From positions 62,001 to 126,000 of the forward strand of contig FWCC01000062.1 in the NCBI GenBank assembly GCA_900169235.1: a DNA stretch of 64,000 bases, in the 5' to 3' direction. Made by a program: the position numbers and the translations under genes. This stretch comes from Zarea fungicola (taxonomy: Eukaryota > Ascomycota > Sordariomycetes > Hypocreales > Cordycipitaceae). Shown piece by piece: positions 11,695 to 23,000 of this stretch (the first letter of the stretch is position 1; the number at the start of each line of letters is the position of its first letter). The notes under the pieces are model-generated. The model made no database searches, had not been told where the DNA came from, and saw nothing but the letters and a program-made list of their open reading frames with translations.

Positions 11695-13068
11695 ATGTCA
11701 TACATTACCATCGCCCAACAGGGCCTGGCCGCCGTCGAGGCCAAGGATTGGGACGGTGCCATCACCAAGCTCTCCACGGCGCTGCAGTCCTCCACCAACC
11801 CAGCCTGGTTGATTGCGCGCTCCAAGTGTCTCATCAACCTCCACCGCTATGCTGAGGCCCTTGATGACGCCAACCTCGCCTGGCATGCCGCCTCGTCACG
11901 CAACAAGCGTAACATGATGACCGAGGCCAACTACCGCCGTGCCGTGGCCTACTTCCGCCTGGGCAAGCTGGCCGACGCCGATGCATGCTGCATATACGCT
12001 ATGCGCCTCATCAAGGGTGCATCCGCATCGGAGAAGGGTGATCCGGTGGCGCATCTACGGGACCCCAAGACGGGCCGCTGGACAGCCACGGCCAAGGACG
12101 CAATGAATGAGGCGCAGAATGACGAGATCAACAACAACAAAGAGGGTGGGGGTATGGCGGCCCTTGCTATGGGTGGTGGTGGTGAAAAGTCAGCGCCGGC
12201 ACAAGCCAAGGAGTGGCGTATGGCGAGTACCCTCCGCGTCCAGATCTTGACGGCCATGGCCAGGCTGCCTGCGGATGATCCAGCGCGGATAGCTACGGCA
12301 CCAGTCGAGCCAGAAGAAAAGGAGCTGGTAGATCTTTCTGGTGGTACTGCGACGCAGGAGAAGCAGAAGCCCACTCCTGAGCCTACGCCTCCCACAGCTG
12401 CCGAGACACAAGCATCGGTCCCTGCCCGACCTGCCGTGCCCAAAGATACACCTCTGAGGCTGCAAGAATTTCAGTCCGATGCCACAATGTCCGTATCCAT
12501 CTTCTCCAAGGCTGTGGATACCGAAAAGCTCAAGGTCACGTTCCAACCGACATCAGTTCATCTCGCGGGCGTTAAGTACCCCAGCGGTGACGTCGGGGAC
12601 TTCCAGCTTGACCTGTGGAGCGAAATCAACACAACAAAGTCCTCATATATTGTCACTCCCAACAAGATTGAGCTCAACCTTGCGAAGCAGGTGCCAGGTA
12701 AATGGGAGCAGTTAAAATCTGACGGCAAGTCCAGACCGGCAGCTGCCAAACCATCAGAGGCAAGCACCACAGCGGCGGCCACGGAAACCAAGCCCGCTAA
12801 AGGCGGCCCTGCAAGCGCGTACGCCCGTCCCCAGAACTGGGACAAGCTTGAACAGGACGAGGCAAATGGTGATGATGATGACGGTGGCGATGTCAATTCC
12901 TTCTTCAAGAAGCTCTTCCAGGGAGCGACACCAGAGCAGCAGCGGGCCATGATGAAGAGCTTTACAGAGAGTAACGGTACGAGTCTGAGCACGGATTGGA
13001 ACGACGTTAAGGACCGCAAGGTGGAAACTGTGCCGCCGGAGGGCGTGGAAGTTAAGAAATGGGATTAA
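11695..13068 (+). CDS. SGT1: SGT1 co-chaperone (TPR-CS-SGS)
   Basis: Single-exon gene of 457 residues with the full SGT1 layout. The N-terminal TPR-like region spans about residues 1-110 (starting YITIAQQGLAAVEAKDWDGA). A CS domain lies at about 261-345 (MSVSIFSKAVDTEKLKVTF, then DLWSEI). The C-terminal SGS domain spans about 373-457 (ASAYARPQNWDKLE, an acidic stretch, FFKKLFQGATPEQQRAMMKS, ending VKKWD). SGT1 links HSP90 to SKP1-containing SCF ligases and the kinetochore; in plants and animals it also stabilises NLR receptors. Linkers between domains are Pro/Ala/Glu-rich and probably flexible. An NLR-type gene lies 24 kb away in this window, but that distance gives no evidence of a functional link. 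Confidence 0.95.
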   Translation: MSYITIAQQGLAAVEAKDWDGAITKLSTALQSSTNPAWLIARSKCLINLHRYAEALDDANLAWHAASSRNKRNMMTEANYRRAVAYFRLGKLADADACCIYAMRLIKGASASEKGDPVAHLRDPKTGRWTATAKDAMNEAQNDEINNNKEGGGMAALAMGGGGEKSAPAQAKEWRMASTLRVQILTAMARLPADDPARIATAPVEPEEKELVDLSGGTATQEKQKPTPEPTPPTAAETQASVPARPAVPKDTPLRLQEFQSDATMSVSIFSKAVDTEKLKVTFQPTSVHLAGVKYPSGDVGDFQLDLWSEINTTKSSYIVTPNKIELNLAKQVPGKWEQLKSDGKSRPAAAKPSEASTTAAATETKPAKGGPASAYARPQNWDKLEQDEANGDDDDGGDVNSFFKKLFQGATPEQQRAMMKSFTESNGTSLSTDWNDVKDRKVETVPPEGVEVKKWD

Positions 13069-13181
13069 AGCATTGAGGCTAGCGGAAAAAGAGAAGGAAT
13101 TGAGGAAATAGTCATCATAGCTCTATCATGTATCATGTTCTATTGTAGAGAAACCAAAAAGTAAATACTTTAACCCGTCTT

Positions 13182-14789
13182 TTATATCTCTTTGTCGATG
13201 AGTTCTTGTGCTTCGGCTGCCCACTTCTCATGCGCACGCAGTTTCTCCTGATGGCCGTCATACCAAACCCCAGCGCCATCCTCACCCCCCGTTTCCATCA
13301 TGGCGGTTGGAATCTGCGTCGCAATACTGACAAAGTCTTCCTGTGCAATATAAGCCCCACGCAGCCATCGGCTCCCGCCCGCGGTATCAAACGCAGTCCG
13401 TCCGTGCATGACACGCAAGTTGTCAAAAAGCACGCACTCCCCGGGAAGCGTCTTCTTCTGATACATGGCCTCCTCGCCGTTAATCAGCTTCTCAAACACG
13501 CGAGCGCCGCGCAGCCACGGCTTCAGCCCTTGCTCGTCCGCCTCCCGGCCGCCCTGAAACGGCGGGCTCCAAAAGACATTCTCAAAGCTTCCGTCGCCAT
13601 CATAGTGCAGCAGCGGCCGGCGCTGGGCGTAGCTGTACCCGTTGCGCGTGTACGCGTAGGGCACGGGCCGGTCCCGGAGCGGCGCCGCGAGGTCCTCGTG
13701 GTTGAGGAGCAGGCGGCCCGCGCGCTCGCCGTCGCTGAAGAGGGACTCGCCGCCCGCGCACGAGTTGTCGAGGCAGTGCAGGATCTGGATCCGCGGCGGC
13801 GGCGCGAGGTACAGCAGGTCCTGGTGGAGGCCGAGGTAGCCGCTCGTGTACGCGACGTTCTCCGCGTTGGGCTTGGCGCGGACGTCAAAGGTGCGGCCGT
13901 AAAAGGTCTCGCGGATGCTGGCGATGCGCGTGGTGATGCGGACAATGGCGTCCTCGTCCCCCGGCACGTTCTTGAGGTAGACGAGGCCGAGGCGCACCAG
14001 GTCGAGCACCACCGCCCAGACGGCGTCGCCGTGCATAAACTCCTCGTACTCGATCCTGCGGACCTGCCGCTCAATGACGGACCGGTCCCAGAGGGTGATG
14101 CCCGCCCGCGCGCGGACAGCGCTCATGAGCGGCGGGACGAGGGCCATGTCGTTGGCGCCGCGGACGCCAAAGGCTCGCTCGATGCTCTCCCAGGGCACCG
14201 TCGTCTCGTGTGGCACCGCCGCCGCCGCAAACCGCGCAATCTCATGGTGGAATGTGACGCCCAGGCCGGACGGCGTTTCGCGCACACGGGCAATGGAAAT
14301 GTTGGCGGGCACCTCGGTGGACGCAAACGTCTTTTGGCCCGAGGAAGGGTCCTTGCAGGCCGCGCACTGGCAGCCGTCGCGCAGAGCGGCGGCGTCGAGG
14401 GCAATGCGCTCGCCGCTGTCCTGAGACGTGAGGATGATACGATCACTGGCTTTGGTGTAGGAGAGGGGACCGGTGGCTAGGTCGGAGCGGAGGATGAGAG
14501 CTTGCTTATGACCTTCTTGCTCGCGAAGCTCCTTGAGGCGCCATGGAGCCTGTCTGGTTGCCGCTGCGGCGACACTGCTTAGGCTGTCCGCTTTATTGTG
14601 ACCAGGTTTCTTGTTTCCCGCCTCCCATATACCAGAAGATAATTCTTGCTGCGGTTGTGGTTGTTGTGGTTGTTGTGGTTGAGATGCTGCCACTGTCGCA
14701 TGGTTTGAATTGTGCCGAGCACCGATAAAGCCCGCGCCGAGCTGAGGAGCCGCCCGGCGCACAACAGCCCTGCCGCCGGATGAGAGCAT
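13182..14789 (-). CDS. Gamma-butyrobetaine dioxygenase (carnitine biosynthesis), mitochondrial
   Basis: Fe(II)/2-oxoglutarate oxygenase of 535 residues, TauD/BBOX family, expected to make L-carnitine from gamma-butyrobetaine. The N-terminal zinc-type domain is visible (DGCQCAACKDPSSGQ). The catalytic core holds the iron triad His322-x-Asp324 (GLHQDLLYL) and His462 (VMHGRTAF), and the downstream Arg of RWLRGAYI fits 2-oxoglutarate binding. I chose the Met at 14789 because it opens an Arg-rich presequence (MLSSGGRAVVRRAAPQLGAG) and because a TATATAAATA at 14831-14840 would place transcription start downstream of the alternative Met at 14861. A Gln/Pro repeat follows the presequence. Trimethyllysine dioxygenase is the nearest alternative; the long N-terminal domain and motif spacing do not exclude it. 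Confidence 0.85.
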   Translation of the reverse strand: MLSSGGRAVVRRAAPQLGAGFIGARHNSNHATVAASQPQQPQQPQPQQELSSGIWEAGNKKPGHNKADSLSSVAAAATRQAPWRLKELREQEGHKQALILRSDLATGPLSYTKASDRIILTSQDSGERIALDAAALRDGCQCAACKDPSSGQKTFASTEVPANISIARVRETPSGLGVTFHHEIARFAAAAVPHETTVPWESIERAFGVRGANDMALVPPLMSAVRARAGITLWDRSVIERQVRRIEYEEFMHGDAVWAVVLDLVRLGLVYLKNVPGDEDAIVRITTRIASIRETFYGRTFDVRAKPNAENVAYTSGYLGLHQDLLYLAPPPRIQILHCLDNSCAGGESLFSDGERAGRLLLNHEDLAAPLRDRPVPYAYTRNGYSYAQRRPLLHYDGDGSFENVFWSPPFQGGREADEQGLKPWLRGARVFEKLINGEEAMYQKKTLPGECVLFDNLRVMHGRTAFDTAGGSRWLRGAYIAQEDFVSIATQIPTAMMETGGEDGAGVWYDGHQEKLRAHEKWAAEAQELIDKEI

Positions 14790-15266
14790 TTTGACCTTGG
14801 TAGGAAATAACGGACAATGCGGGGTCAGATTATTTATATATCTATGGCGGAATTTCTGCAAATGTTCTATATGGTAAGCGACCTCGTCGGGCGAGCGGGA
14901 GAGGGGGGGTGGACTAATATTTGGTGGTTGTGGGTTGTGGTAGTTCGTTGCCAGTGGTGGAGGAAGATGCCTCGGCCGACAAGCATCACCGTCCGGACAG
15001 GGCCGGACCCCGGATTCTACGTTTGCATCTTGTGACGGCTGGCCCTACTGCCTTTAAGTTTCTCAGAAGTTTTAACCTGCAATGACAGCTATGAATTAAA
15101 TTTTCTTTAAAAATATATATCATTGTTCAAAAATGGTTCGTCATTTCATGAGTTATGCCAACCGACCAATGCCCTAACCTATACCGCCCAGGTAGAGAGA
15201 AAAACAACCAAACCGCTATGTTACACAAAATGGGTATATCGTATCATGTACATCCAGGCCACTTAT
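14790..15266. other. Promoter of the dioxygenase / 3' region of SEN2
   Basis: Contains a minus-strand TATATAAATA at 14831-14840, about 42 bp before the dioxygenase start. The remainder is AT-rich terminator-type sequence. Confidence 0.5.
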
Positions 15267-16871
15267 CTACCTATTTCTGTTGGCCGACCACCGCTTCACC
15301 ATGACTTCTCTTACTTTGTACAGTTTCAGTGCATCCGTTAGCCCGGATGAGAGGGCGTTGTCGAAGGTAGGTGGTGGTGGCACATCCACGTACACGAGCA
15401 CCAGGCTCTTGGTGACATGTGACAGCACTCTCACCACACTGTGAAGCCATGCCCACGACCTCGTTTTCATCGTCTTCCCTCTTGCCTTCCACCAGGGATC
15501 TGAGTAGGAAGGAATGACAATCAGTCCAAACTCGGCGTGGTCAAAGACTGGTCCACGCGTGTATAGGAGCCAATCAACGCCAAACTTGATGCCCCCACGA
15601 GGCACCCAACCGAGGGACCGGAAGTGATGGTAGACCACATAGTGCACCAAGAAGTTATCATCCGGTTGCAGGTCGGGGGCGTCAGGCCCGTTTCGAGGCG
15701 GTGCATACGAGTGTTCGCGGAACAGCCGCAGCATCTCCATGTTGGTCAAGTCCAGCCCGGAGTATGGATCTGTCACGGACAGTGCCCCTAAACCAAACGA
15801 GAGAAAGAATGCCTCTTCTGGTGTGAGCTGCAAATGTTCCTTATTTACTACAATGCCAGAAGTAGACTCGGTTTCCGTTGGTGTTGGTGTCGCTGCCGCT
15901 GTCGCGTTGTTGGCATCGACCTCGGTAGCTGGTGCTAGACTGTCGCCTTTATTTTCATTGAGAGTCACCTTTGGGCTTGGAGGATCTGTCCAGTCAAACG
16001 TGGTGGATTCGATTTTGGGTGAAAACCGCACACTCTTTTGACGCCTCTCAGAGCCGTCTCTGGAAACACTCGAGCTGCCTCGGGACCGTGGCCCTGGTGT
16101 TTGAGGGGTAGTTGTAGAATCAACAGTACTGGCTTCGGATGGTACGATGCCCGTCAGCTGCTCAATGAGAGACGGCTCAGGAGCGGGTGCCGAGTAGTCT
16201 CCGTTTACAAGAATCGACGTCGTCGTCGGTTTGGATTTGGCTACTTGGATATCAGAGAGGGAGTTGGGTAGAGCGAGTAGCTCCGCTGGCCCGACGGGAG
16301 GGGAAATCTCTGTTGCATCGGTGGCAGTGGCCGCGGCGGCCACATTCTGCAGCTCGCTCAGCTTTGTTTGGCGGATAGCCTCTTGCTCGAGCCTGGCACG
16401 TTCCCATTTCGCTTCGGCACGCTCTTGACGTCGCTGATTCGTCATGATTTCACTGACGTGCGTTTCTTCTAGGCCCTTTCGGACGAGTTCTCGCTTCAGC
16501 CAATTAGGTTCGCTTCGGCTTAAACTACCTTTACCAAAAAAGCCCTGCTCCCACAGGCCCCTCACACATTTCTCGTCGGTAACATGAACGGAATTGGTGC
16601 TTTCAGACCATACGCCACGGAAAGTGACTGAGGGTTCCGCAGGCGGCGGGCGTACAGTCTGCCTCAGCCATGCGTATGCTACGTGGATTATAGAGATGGG
16701 ATTGTTGGGATAGAATGCCGGCAGCGGAAATGTTCGGACCGGCATAGGCAAGGCATATATCTGATTCAAAGGAGGACCTTTGCGTTTAGGCGATTGTTTA
16801 CCATTGATCGCTTGAGTGGGACCGTCCTCTGACGCCTGGGTAGGCGGCAGCGAGATTTTTATTTCAGTCAT
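15267..16871 (-). CDS. SEN2: tRNA-splicing endonuclease subunit SEN2
   Basis: Single-exon, 534 residues from the Met at 16871. An upstream in-frame Met at 17003 would add 44 poorly conserved residues. The C-terminal nuclease domain carries the expected catalytic triad: Tyr414 in VYHHFRSLGW, His445 in FDHAEFG and Lys488 in HVTKSLVLVYV. The N-terminal part has the SEN2-type opening (LNQIYALPMPVRTFPLPAF) and a WEQGFFGKGSLSRSEPNW segment. The middle, about residues 180-340, is low-complexity Ser/Thr/Ala-rich. SEN2 cuts the 5' splice site of intron-containing pre-tRNAs in the heterotetrameric SEN complex. It is divergent from the ceramide glucosyltransferase with a 1-kb spacer. Confidence 0.93.
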   Translation of the reverse strand: MTEIKISLPPTQASEDGPTQAINGKQSPKRKGPPLNQIYALPMPVRTFPLPAFYPNNPISIIHVAYAWLRQTVRPPPAEPSVTFRGVWSESTNSVHVTDEKCVRGLWEQGFFGKGSLSRSEPNWLKRELVRKGLEETHVSEIMTNQRRQERAEAKWERARLEQEAIRQTKLSELQNVAAAATATDATEISPPVGPAELLALPNSLSDIQVAKSKPTTTSILVNGDYSAPAPEPSLIEQLTGIVPSEASTVDSTTTPQTPGPRSRGSSSVSRDGSERRQKSVRFSPKIESTTFDWTDPPSPKVTLNENKGDSLAPATEVDANNATAAATPTPTETESTSGIVVNKEHLQLTPEEAFFLSFGLGALSVTDPYSGLDLTNMEMLRLFREHSYAPPRNGPDAPDLQPDDNFLVHYVVYHHFRSLGWVPRGGIKFGVDWLLYTRGPVFDHAEFGLIVIPSYSDPWWKARGKTMKTRSWAWLHSVVRVLSHVTKSLVLVYVDVPPPPTFDNALSSGLTDALKLYKVREVMVKRWSANRNR

Positions 16872-17880
16872 CCTTGATCCTGGAAGATTTCTTTTTATCT
16901 TGTTAGCGACAATCTCCAAGAAAAAAGAAGCATGCGAAGTAAACAAGAGAGTTTGGTGAAGCTGCATCAGATACCGTTGTAGTCTATATTCAGTGGCCTT
17001 CACAGAGGACCAAATGAATGGTTTCCTCTAAGCACCGAAATTTCGTGTCATCATAGTAGCAGCAGGGTAGTAACTTGAAAAGCCTTGGAGGCAATGCAAG
17101 TACGGAAATAAGGAGAAAGCAAAAAAAAAAAAAGATATTGCAAAGCAGAAGGCTCAATTGAGCTGTTCTGCAGACGTCTTGAGCTTACCTTTTACAACAT
17201 GGCCATCCACGCCTGCGCGAGGCGAATGCGCCTCAACGATGGCGACACTTAAATATTATTTATTTCAGCACAATCAGGCAGCAGCTTGCGAAGGAGCTTT
17301 GTTCGCGGTGCAGCCAAGATGTGGTATAATGAAGAGAAGAGAAAGAAAAGCTTGCCAGCGAAAATTTAAAGCTGATGGAGCTTCAGCGGTGGAGATTTGG
17401 CTTTGTCAGCTGTCCACTTTTCGCACTGCGTATCCGTATTCAGAGCGATCAAGTACAGTCTGTTGAACAAGAACGCGCTCTCAACGTGAAAGAAGAAATA
17501 ATAAAATAATAAAATAATAATAAAAAACTCCACGTTAAACTAAAATAATTTTCTTCGTATTTAATTAAAAATTTCCTTTGATATAATCATATCTACTTGC
17601 AATGCACACTCACACCCTTAACCTTTGGAAGGCGGCAGCCAAAATTTCACCAGCAACGACGCCCCATCACAAGACACTCATGACTAGCTCCACCATGCAC
17701 GCCTCAGAACCACAAACTGGGACCCTGAAATTGTCGCCCTGTTCGGAAACGACGGAGGAAAAGGGCTGATGTGCCTGGGATCCCATTCTTTTGATGGTAA
17801 TGGGCGCATCACGAAGAAGAAAACACACCTCAACTCTTGTATCAATACTCGTTACAACGCCCTAAGGGCACGACCGCGCC
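16872..17880. other. Divergent promoter region, SEN2 / ceramide glucosyltransferase
   Basis: 1 kb with a poly-A run near 17120-17133 and an (AATAA)-like A/T microsatellite at about 17495-17527. No gene recognised. Confidence 0.5.
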
Positions 17881-19576
17881 ATGTCCTGGCTCGCCGAGAC
17901 CGTTGCTACAATCTGCCTGATTTGGTGCGGCATCATCGTCATTGTCCAAACGGTCGGCATTAGCGCAATGTATGCAGTCACCAAAAAAAGCCTCTTCCGT
18001 CTCGCTTCCCAACGACCAAGCATTCTATTTTCTGTGGTGCTAACGAGTGTGTGTTCAATCTGGCAGCTTTCGTTACTTCTCCCGTCAGCCGTCGCCATCC
18101 ATATCTTCAAAATTGGGCAGCGATGCGCCAGGGGTGACCATAATCCGTCCTGTCAAGGGCGTCGAGCCCAACCTCTACGACTGCATCGCCTCTACGTTCC
18201 AGCAAGACTACCCACCCGAGCGCTGTTCCATCCGTCTCTGCATCGAAGATGTCAATGACCCCGCGTATCCGATCCTGGAGCAGCTTGTTCGCGATTTCCC
18301 GACCTTTGACGTTAAAATTCTAATAGAGGCGCAAGACCCGTATCTTCACGGCACAGACGGTCACGTCGACAACCTCGGGCCTAATCCTAAGATCCGCAAC
18401 ATCAGCAGAGCCTACCGAGAAGCGGCCCACGATTTGATATGGATCATCGACTGCAACGTCTGGGTCGCGACGGGCGTTCTCGGCCGCATGGTCGATAAGC
18501 TGTCAGGCTTTGCGCCGCAAGGGCAAACGGCACCGCCGTACAAGTTTGTGCACCACATGCCTCTTGTTGTAGACACGGTGGATTACACCAAGGATGCGGC
18601 GATGCAGGAGGCGCTTTTGGCATCATCTACAGGAGCCGCCCTTGATCTGGGGACGATGAACACGGGCGAAGATCTCACGACGAGAGCATGGAATCATGGC
18701 GGTGGCCGTCTCGACGAGATGTTCATGTCCACTACGCACGTCAAGTTCTACGGGGCCATCAACTCGGTTGCCATTGCTCCCTGTATTGTAGGGAAGAGCA
18801 ACATGTTCCGAAGGTCTCACCTCGACCAAGTCACAACATCTCGCCCTCTGGCTCCCGGCGCACCGCCAAGGCCAGCCGGTGTCGACCATTTTTCGTTCAA
18901 CATTTGTGAGGATCATTTGATCGGCGATTTGCTCTGGAAATCAGACATTCCTGGCTTTCTCAACCACGGAATTGTCTGGGGCGACCTTGTTATTCAGCCC
19001 ATGGCCGGCATGGGGATTGCCTCATACGCCGCACGACGAGTACGATGGCTACGGGCTCGCAAATTTACAGTCTTGGCCGCCACTCTGGTCGAACCAGGTG
19101 TCGAATCCATTCTCTGCTGTGCGTACTTGGCATTTGCGCTCACAACACTGCCCTGGTTCAATATCAACCTAGGCATCCCGCAGACGTGGACAGCTGGGGC
19201 CTGCATATGGTTTGCGGCCATGAGTCTATGGATGACCATTGACTGGTACACGTTTCAGCATCTCCATATGGGCAAATCCATGCAAATAGACGAAAATACG
19301 CCTAAATTCGCCCGAGGGACACTAGGACATGGCGGCATGAACAGGCGACCCTTTTTCGAATGGTTCCCTACCTGGATCGGCCGTGAGGTTCTGGCTCTCC
19401 CCATCTGGACTGTGGCCGTGCTCCTCGGAACCAGTGTGAGCTGGCGGGGCAGAATGTTTTCTGTCAACATGGATGGTGCTGTCAAGGCCATTGGCCCCGT
19501 TGAGCAACCAACCAGGTCGTTAACGACGCCTGAGCTGGAACGAGCTCGACCGCGGAGCAAAGACCGTGTGGATTAG
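17881..19576 (+). CDS. GCS: Ceramide glucosyltransferase (glucosylceramide synthase)
   Basis: Two exons, 17881..17969 and 18067..19576, flank a 97-bp intron (GTATGC donor, GTGCTAACG branch region, GGCAG acceptor); 532 residues. GT21-type, membrane-bound, transfers glucose from UDP-glucose to ceramide in the Golgi/ER. Visible are an N-terminal membrane helix, the VTIIRPVKGVEPNLYDC opening of the catalytic domain, IDCNVWV near residue 157, FNICEDHLIGDLLW near 310, and the (Q/R)xxRW motif as RRVRW near 353, followed by C-terminal hydrophobic segments. The family is essential for fungal glucosylceramides that affect hyphal growth and plant-defensin sensitivity. The splice joins ISA-I-FRYFSRQ in frame. 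Confidence 0.93.
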
Positions 19577-19878
19577 ATGATGAATGAATTTTGAACGAGA
19601 CATGTGCATGTAGAAATCGATGCGACACGGAATGCGGGTACACACTCTGATCTGACGACACACGGTCCATGGCTGGCCTCCCTTCATTTTCTTGCAACGT
19701 GCGCGAGCAAAACGTGGATTGTCAAACGCCCGGGCCCTACCCACACATTCATGTATATATGACTAGACACTAGCTTTTAGAAGAAAAATAGACTAATAAT
19801 ATCCCATTAAAGAGAATTTTCAAACCATGCGACTCCACACCTTGTGAGGCAGGACGGGACAAGTCTGAGTCGACCAGC

Positions 19879-19912
19879 ATAAATCATGGAGAATGATAAA
19901 TCATGGAGAATG
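19879..19912. repeat. 17-bp tandem duplication
   Basis: ATAAATCATGGAGAATG occurs twice back to back, perfectly conserved, just downstream of the ceramide glucosyltransferase. Function unknown; probably recent slippage. Confidence 0.8.
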
Positions 19913-20066
19913 GAGAAGGGCATCTGCTACTATCCCAATCAACGCAAAGATTCTCTGGCCGGTGACGGCGTCTATTTCTACCCCACGTCATTTTGCCTGC
20001 CTGACAGAGGTGAAATTGGAATGGCGAAAAGAAAATTTATAATTCCCCGGCCACATTAATGTTTAC

Positions 20067-20090
20067 TTTCTCCTAGGGTTTCTCCTAGGG
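20067..20090. repeat. 12-bp tandem duplication
   Basis: TTTCTCCTAGGG is repeated twice without mismatch. Confidence 0.8.
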
Positions 20091-23000
20091 TTGGTACTGC
20101 AGCGTGACGGTGCAAACCCGCACCGGAGCCTTATTTCGGGAATATTTGTAGTCACGGGTTCCGAGTTTTTTTCTTCGTAATGGACCCCTTTTGGGGGCTC
20201 AAGCCATTCATACAACACGCAACTTCTCTTTGCAGCAGTGCATCGGTCGAGATACCTGCCCAGCGGACTCACATGCCAAGGCCCTTTACGGGTGGATCAG
20301 AGTAAGCAAAGCGTTGGTATGGCGCTACGGGGCGGCAGGCAATACAGCTGGGTACTATTCGTTACCACATTCGGGGGCAACAATAATGAGGGATAATTCT
20401 GGGCGGCTAGTGGAATAGCTTTTGGGGAATTGGACATGGCTGAACGGGTTGCTTCTGGAGTGTCATTGGGGACGATCTGGTGTAAGTTGGAAGCCAAGAA
20501 GCTAGTTGTCCACTCAGTGGAGCAAAACAGCAAATACGCATAATCAACATATAATCAACAGTTTGTGTGGTCGCTTGCATGGGGGGGAGGGGTGGGTAGG
20601 CTGACAGTCTTGGCAACGGAAGCACTGACCAAGGCCTGGAACAATTCGGGAGGCATTTCAATATGTAGCCGCCAAACGGTTGAATGCCAGAAAAAATCAG
20701 CAAGAAAACGGGGATGGCGACGAACCGAGTACTGGCGCCATGGGCTGGCCGGCTGGTGGCTGAACCACTCACTCCTGGACGCCTGTTGTGTCGTGGTGAT
20801 GGGATGCTTTCTTGTCCGTTTCTTCTCTCGTCTGGGCGGACTTTGCATTTTGTGGCGTGGGTAAGGTGGGATACATCTTCTTGGCAGAGAGAGGTGATGA
20901 CTGGAGAGGGAACGCCAGTGGCTTGCCTGTCATCTCTGGGCATACATGGCGACAACGTCACAGAATGGCTCTCGGAATCCGGTACAATATGCCCAGAGGA
21001 GCCAAGACGGTATGGGCTGTGTGATGCGAGGCGGAAATATTTCAGTAAAGCCTTCTTGTCCCGACGGGTCGCCATCCGTCCCCAGTAGCTCAGCCAAAAG
21101 ACAAGAGATTCTCCTTGGCGACTCGAGGGTGCCATGCCGGTCAGCGGAATAAAGTCCTGCAACGGCCAGAATATGGTGCGGCTTGAATTGTTGCACAAAG
21201 ATTGAAAAATCCAGTTTTCTCCAGCTTCCTATAAATAAAGGCGACCAAGAGAGGAGGAGAGCACATGGTCAGCAGGTTTCTGAAACCCTTTGCCATATGC
21301 CGTGCAAAGAAAACACATGGTGAGAGGCGTGGGCGCCACCGCAGAAGTCGATCATGGCGGTGGGACATTCATCCAAACCCGTACCGCATTGCTGCGTGGC
21401 GCCGGTGTGCCTTCTCCTTTTCGACTAGCGGTGGGCTGACGATTCATTGTCCTTGTTCCAGAATGGAGTCGCTATTCTAACCGATGCTGTGATTCGCCGT
21501 TTCTTTATCTCGCAGCCTGTTCTCGGCCCCAATATACAAGGACGCCATTAAGGTTATAAAGGAGCTAGATGGAAGCTGAGAGGACGCGGCAAATAGGCAA
21601 ACATTCGGTAAACATGACATATTGGTTCCTATATTGCGGCGGTGGATTTATTGAAAATGTGGCTGATCACTCGCGTATTTCCGGCTTGCAATACGTCTCT
21701 GGCTGAACACTGTGAGCATGATGCGTGCCTGCAATTGCACAATAATAGCAAATATCTGCTCGGGGAAATTACCAGCACCGTTTACCCCCACGGGTCCAGT
21801 GTGCAGGCTCGACGCACTGTAGATATTCACGTCTGGTATGGAGAAGTGCGGGGAGACAACACCGGGGATCTTCGCTGGCATGGCCCCCCAATTGAGGGCC
21901 TTGGGCGCTAAAGGTTGCACTGACAGCTTGTTGTAAGCTTAATTTTTAGTCTACTTGAGAGGTGGCAAAAGGCAGGAAAGGTGCAGGCTCACACTGAGCA
22001 GTGGGCAGAGAGTGCTGCAAGACATTGGCTAAGTGGAAAGATGCTGTTGTTGGTAGAGAATGTTGGAGGCAGCAAAAGAGACTATTTGATGGACTGGACA
22101 GGCCGGCAGCACTGTATAGAGTAGCAGCAAACATTGGTTCTTGGCACTTTACATCATGCCGAAGAAAATGGCCGTCACACCATTTACAGCCTCAACTGCC
22201 CTCGATGTTATGCACCAACTTGTGTCGCCTCCGCATTTACCCTAATCACGCAGGACATTGCGAACAAAAGTTCTACAGGCGTTTGGCTACCCCGACCGCT
22301 GACCCCAATTTAGCACCCGAAACCTTGCCCTTGCCAAGTGGTCTCGAGTCTGCGGCCCCAGACATCTACTCCGCAAATATGACAACGAGCAAAATGCGGC
22401 ATACCCCAGAATGTAAATTGCAACGCTTGTCTCGGGAAGCTGGCTCATCTCATCTCATCACGGGGATTTTTACCCTTCAACTTTGCTCTGTCTCGCCGTT
22501 CGTCGATGGCTGCAAAATACAGCCCATGTCGCTGCAAGTTGATGCACACGCACTGCATCCCCGACACTAGACTAATAGCCGACGCACACTCTCAACTCTA
22601 GCCTCTAGGCCAGGCTGTGAAAGCCACATTCTCCAAATGATGCCCACCCTTCTTTTTTTCGGCCTCTCCCCACACGTGCATTGGTACAATTTACAAGCCT
22701 GAAAGGGTGCGGCTCCATCCGGCGACTGGGGCTTGAGCCCGTGGGGGCGTTTCGTGAGATGGTGTCTGGAGACTGTAGCCAGCACAAACTGGCCCTTGCT
22801 CATTTGCGTTTTCCATTTGACAGAAACTTGCACTAAAAAGAAATGTATCCTCTTCCTGCGTGGTGTGGCGTTTCTTGGTGCTGCCGCTAAAGGCCGACGA
22901 GCAAGTTGTTACACGGCATATTTTCGTCGTACCAGATGGATGAACCCGGAGTCAGGACATGGGATTCTAATACAGATCTGCTTTGCTTCCGTTCTAAACT

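Noticed and set aside
13206..14480. 424-codon plus-strand ORF opposite the gamma-butyrobetaine dioxygenase
   Set aside because: It lies wholly antisense to an enzyme with intact motifs in very GC-rich sequence. Its Arg/Val/Ala-rich translation has no domain, the pattern expected of a shadow frame.
20407..21198. 263-codon minus-strand ORF in the spacer before the JEN1-type gene
   Set aside because: Random-looking translation with no domain, leader or splice context. Length alone is not enough.
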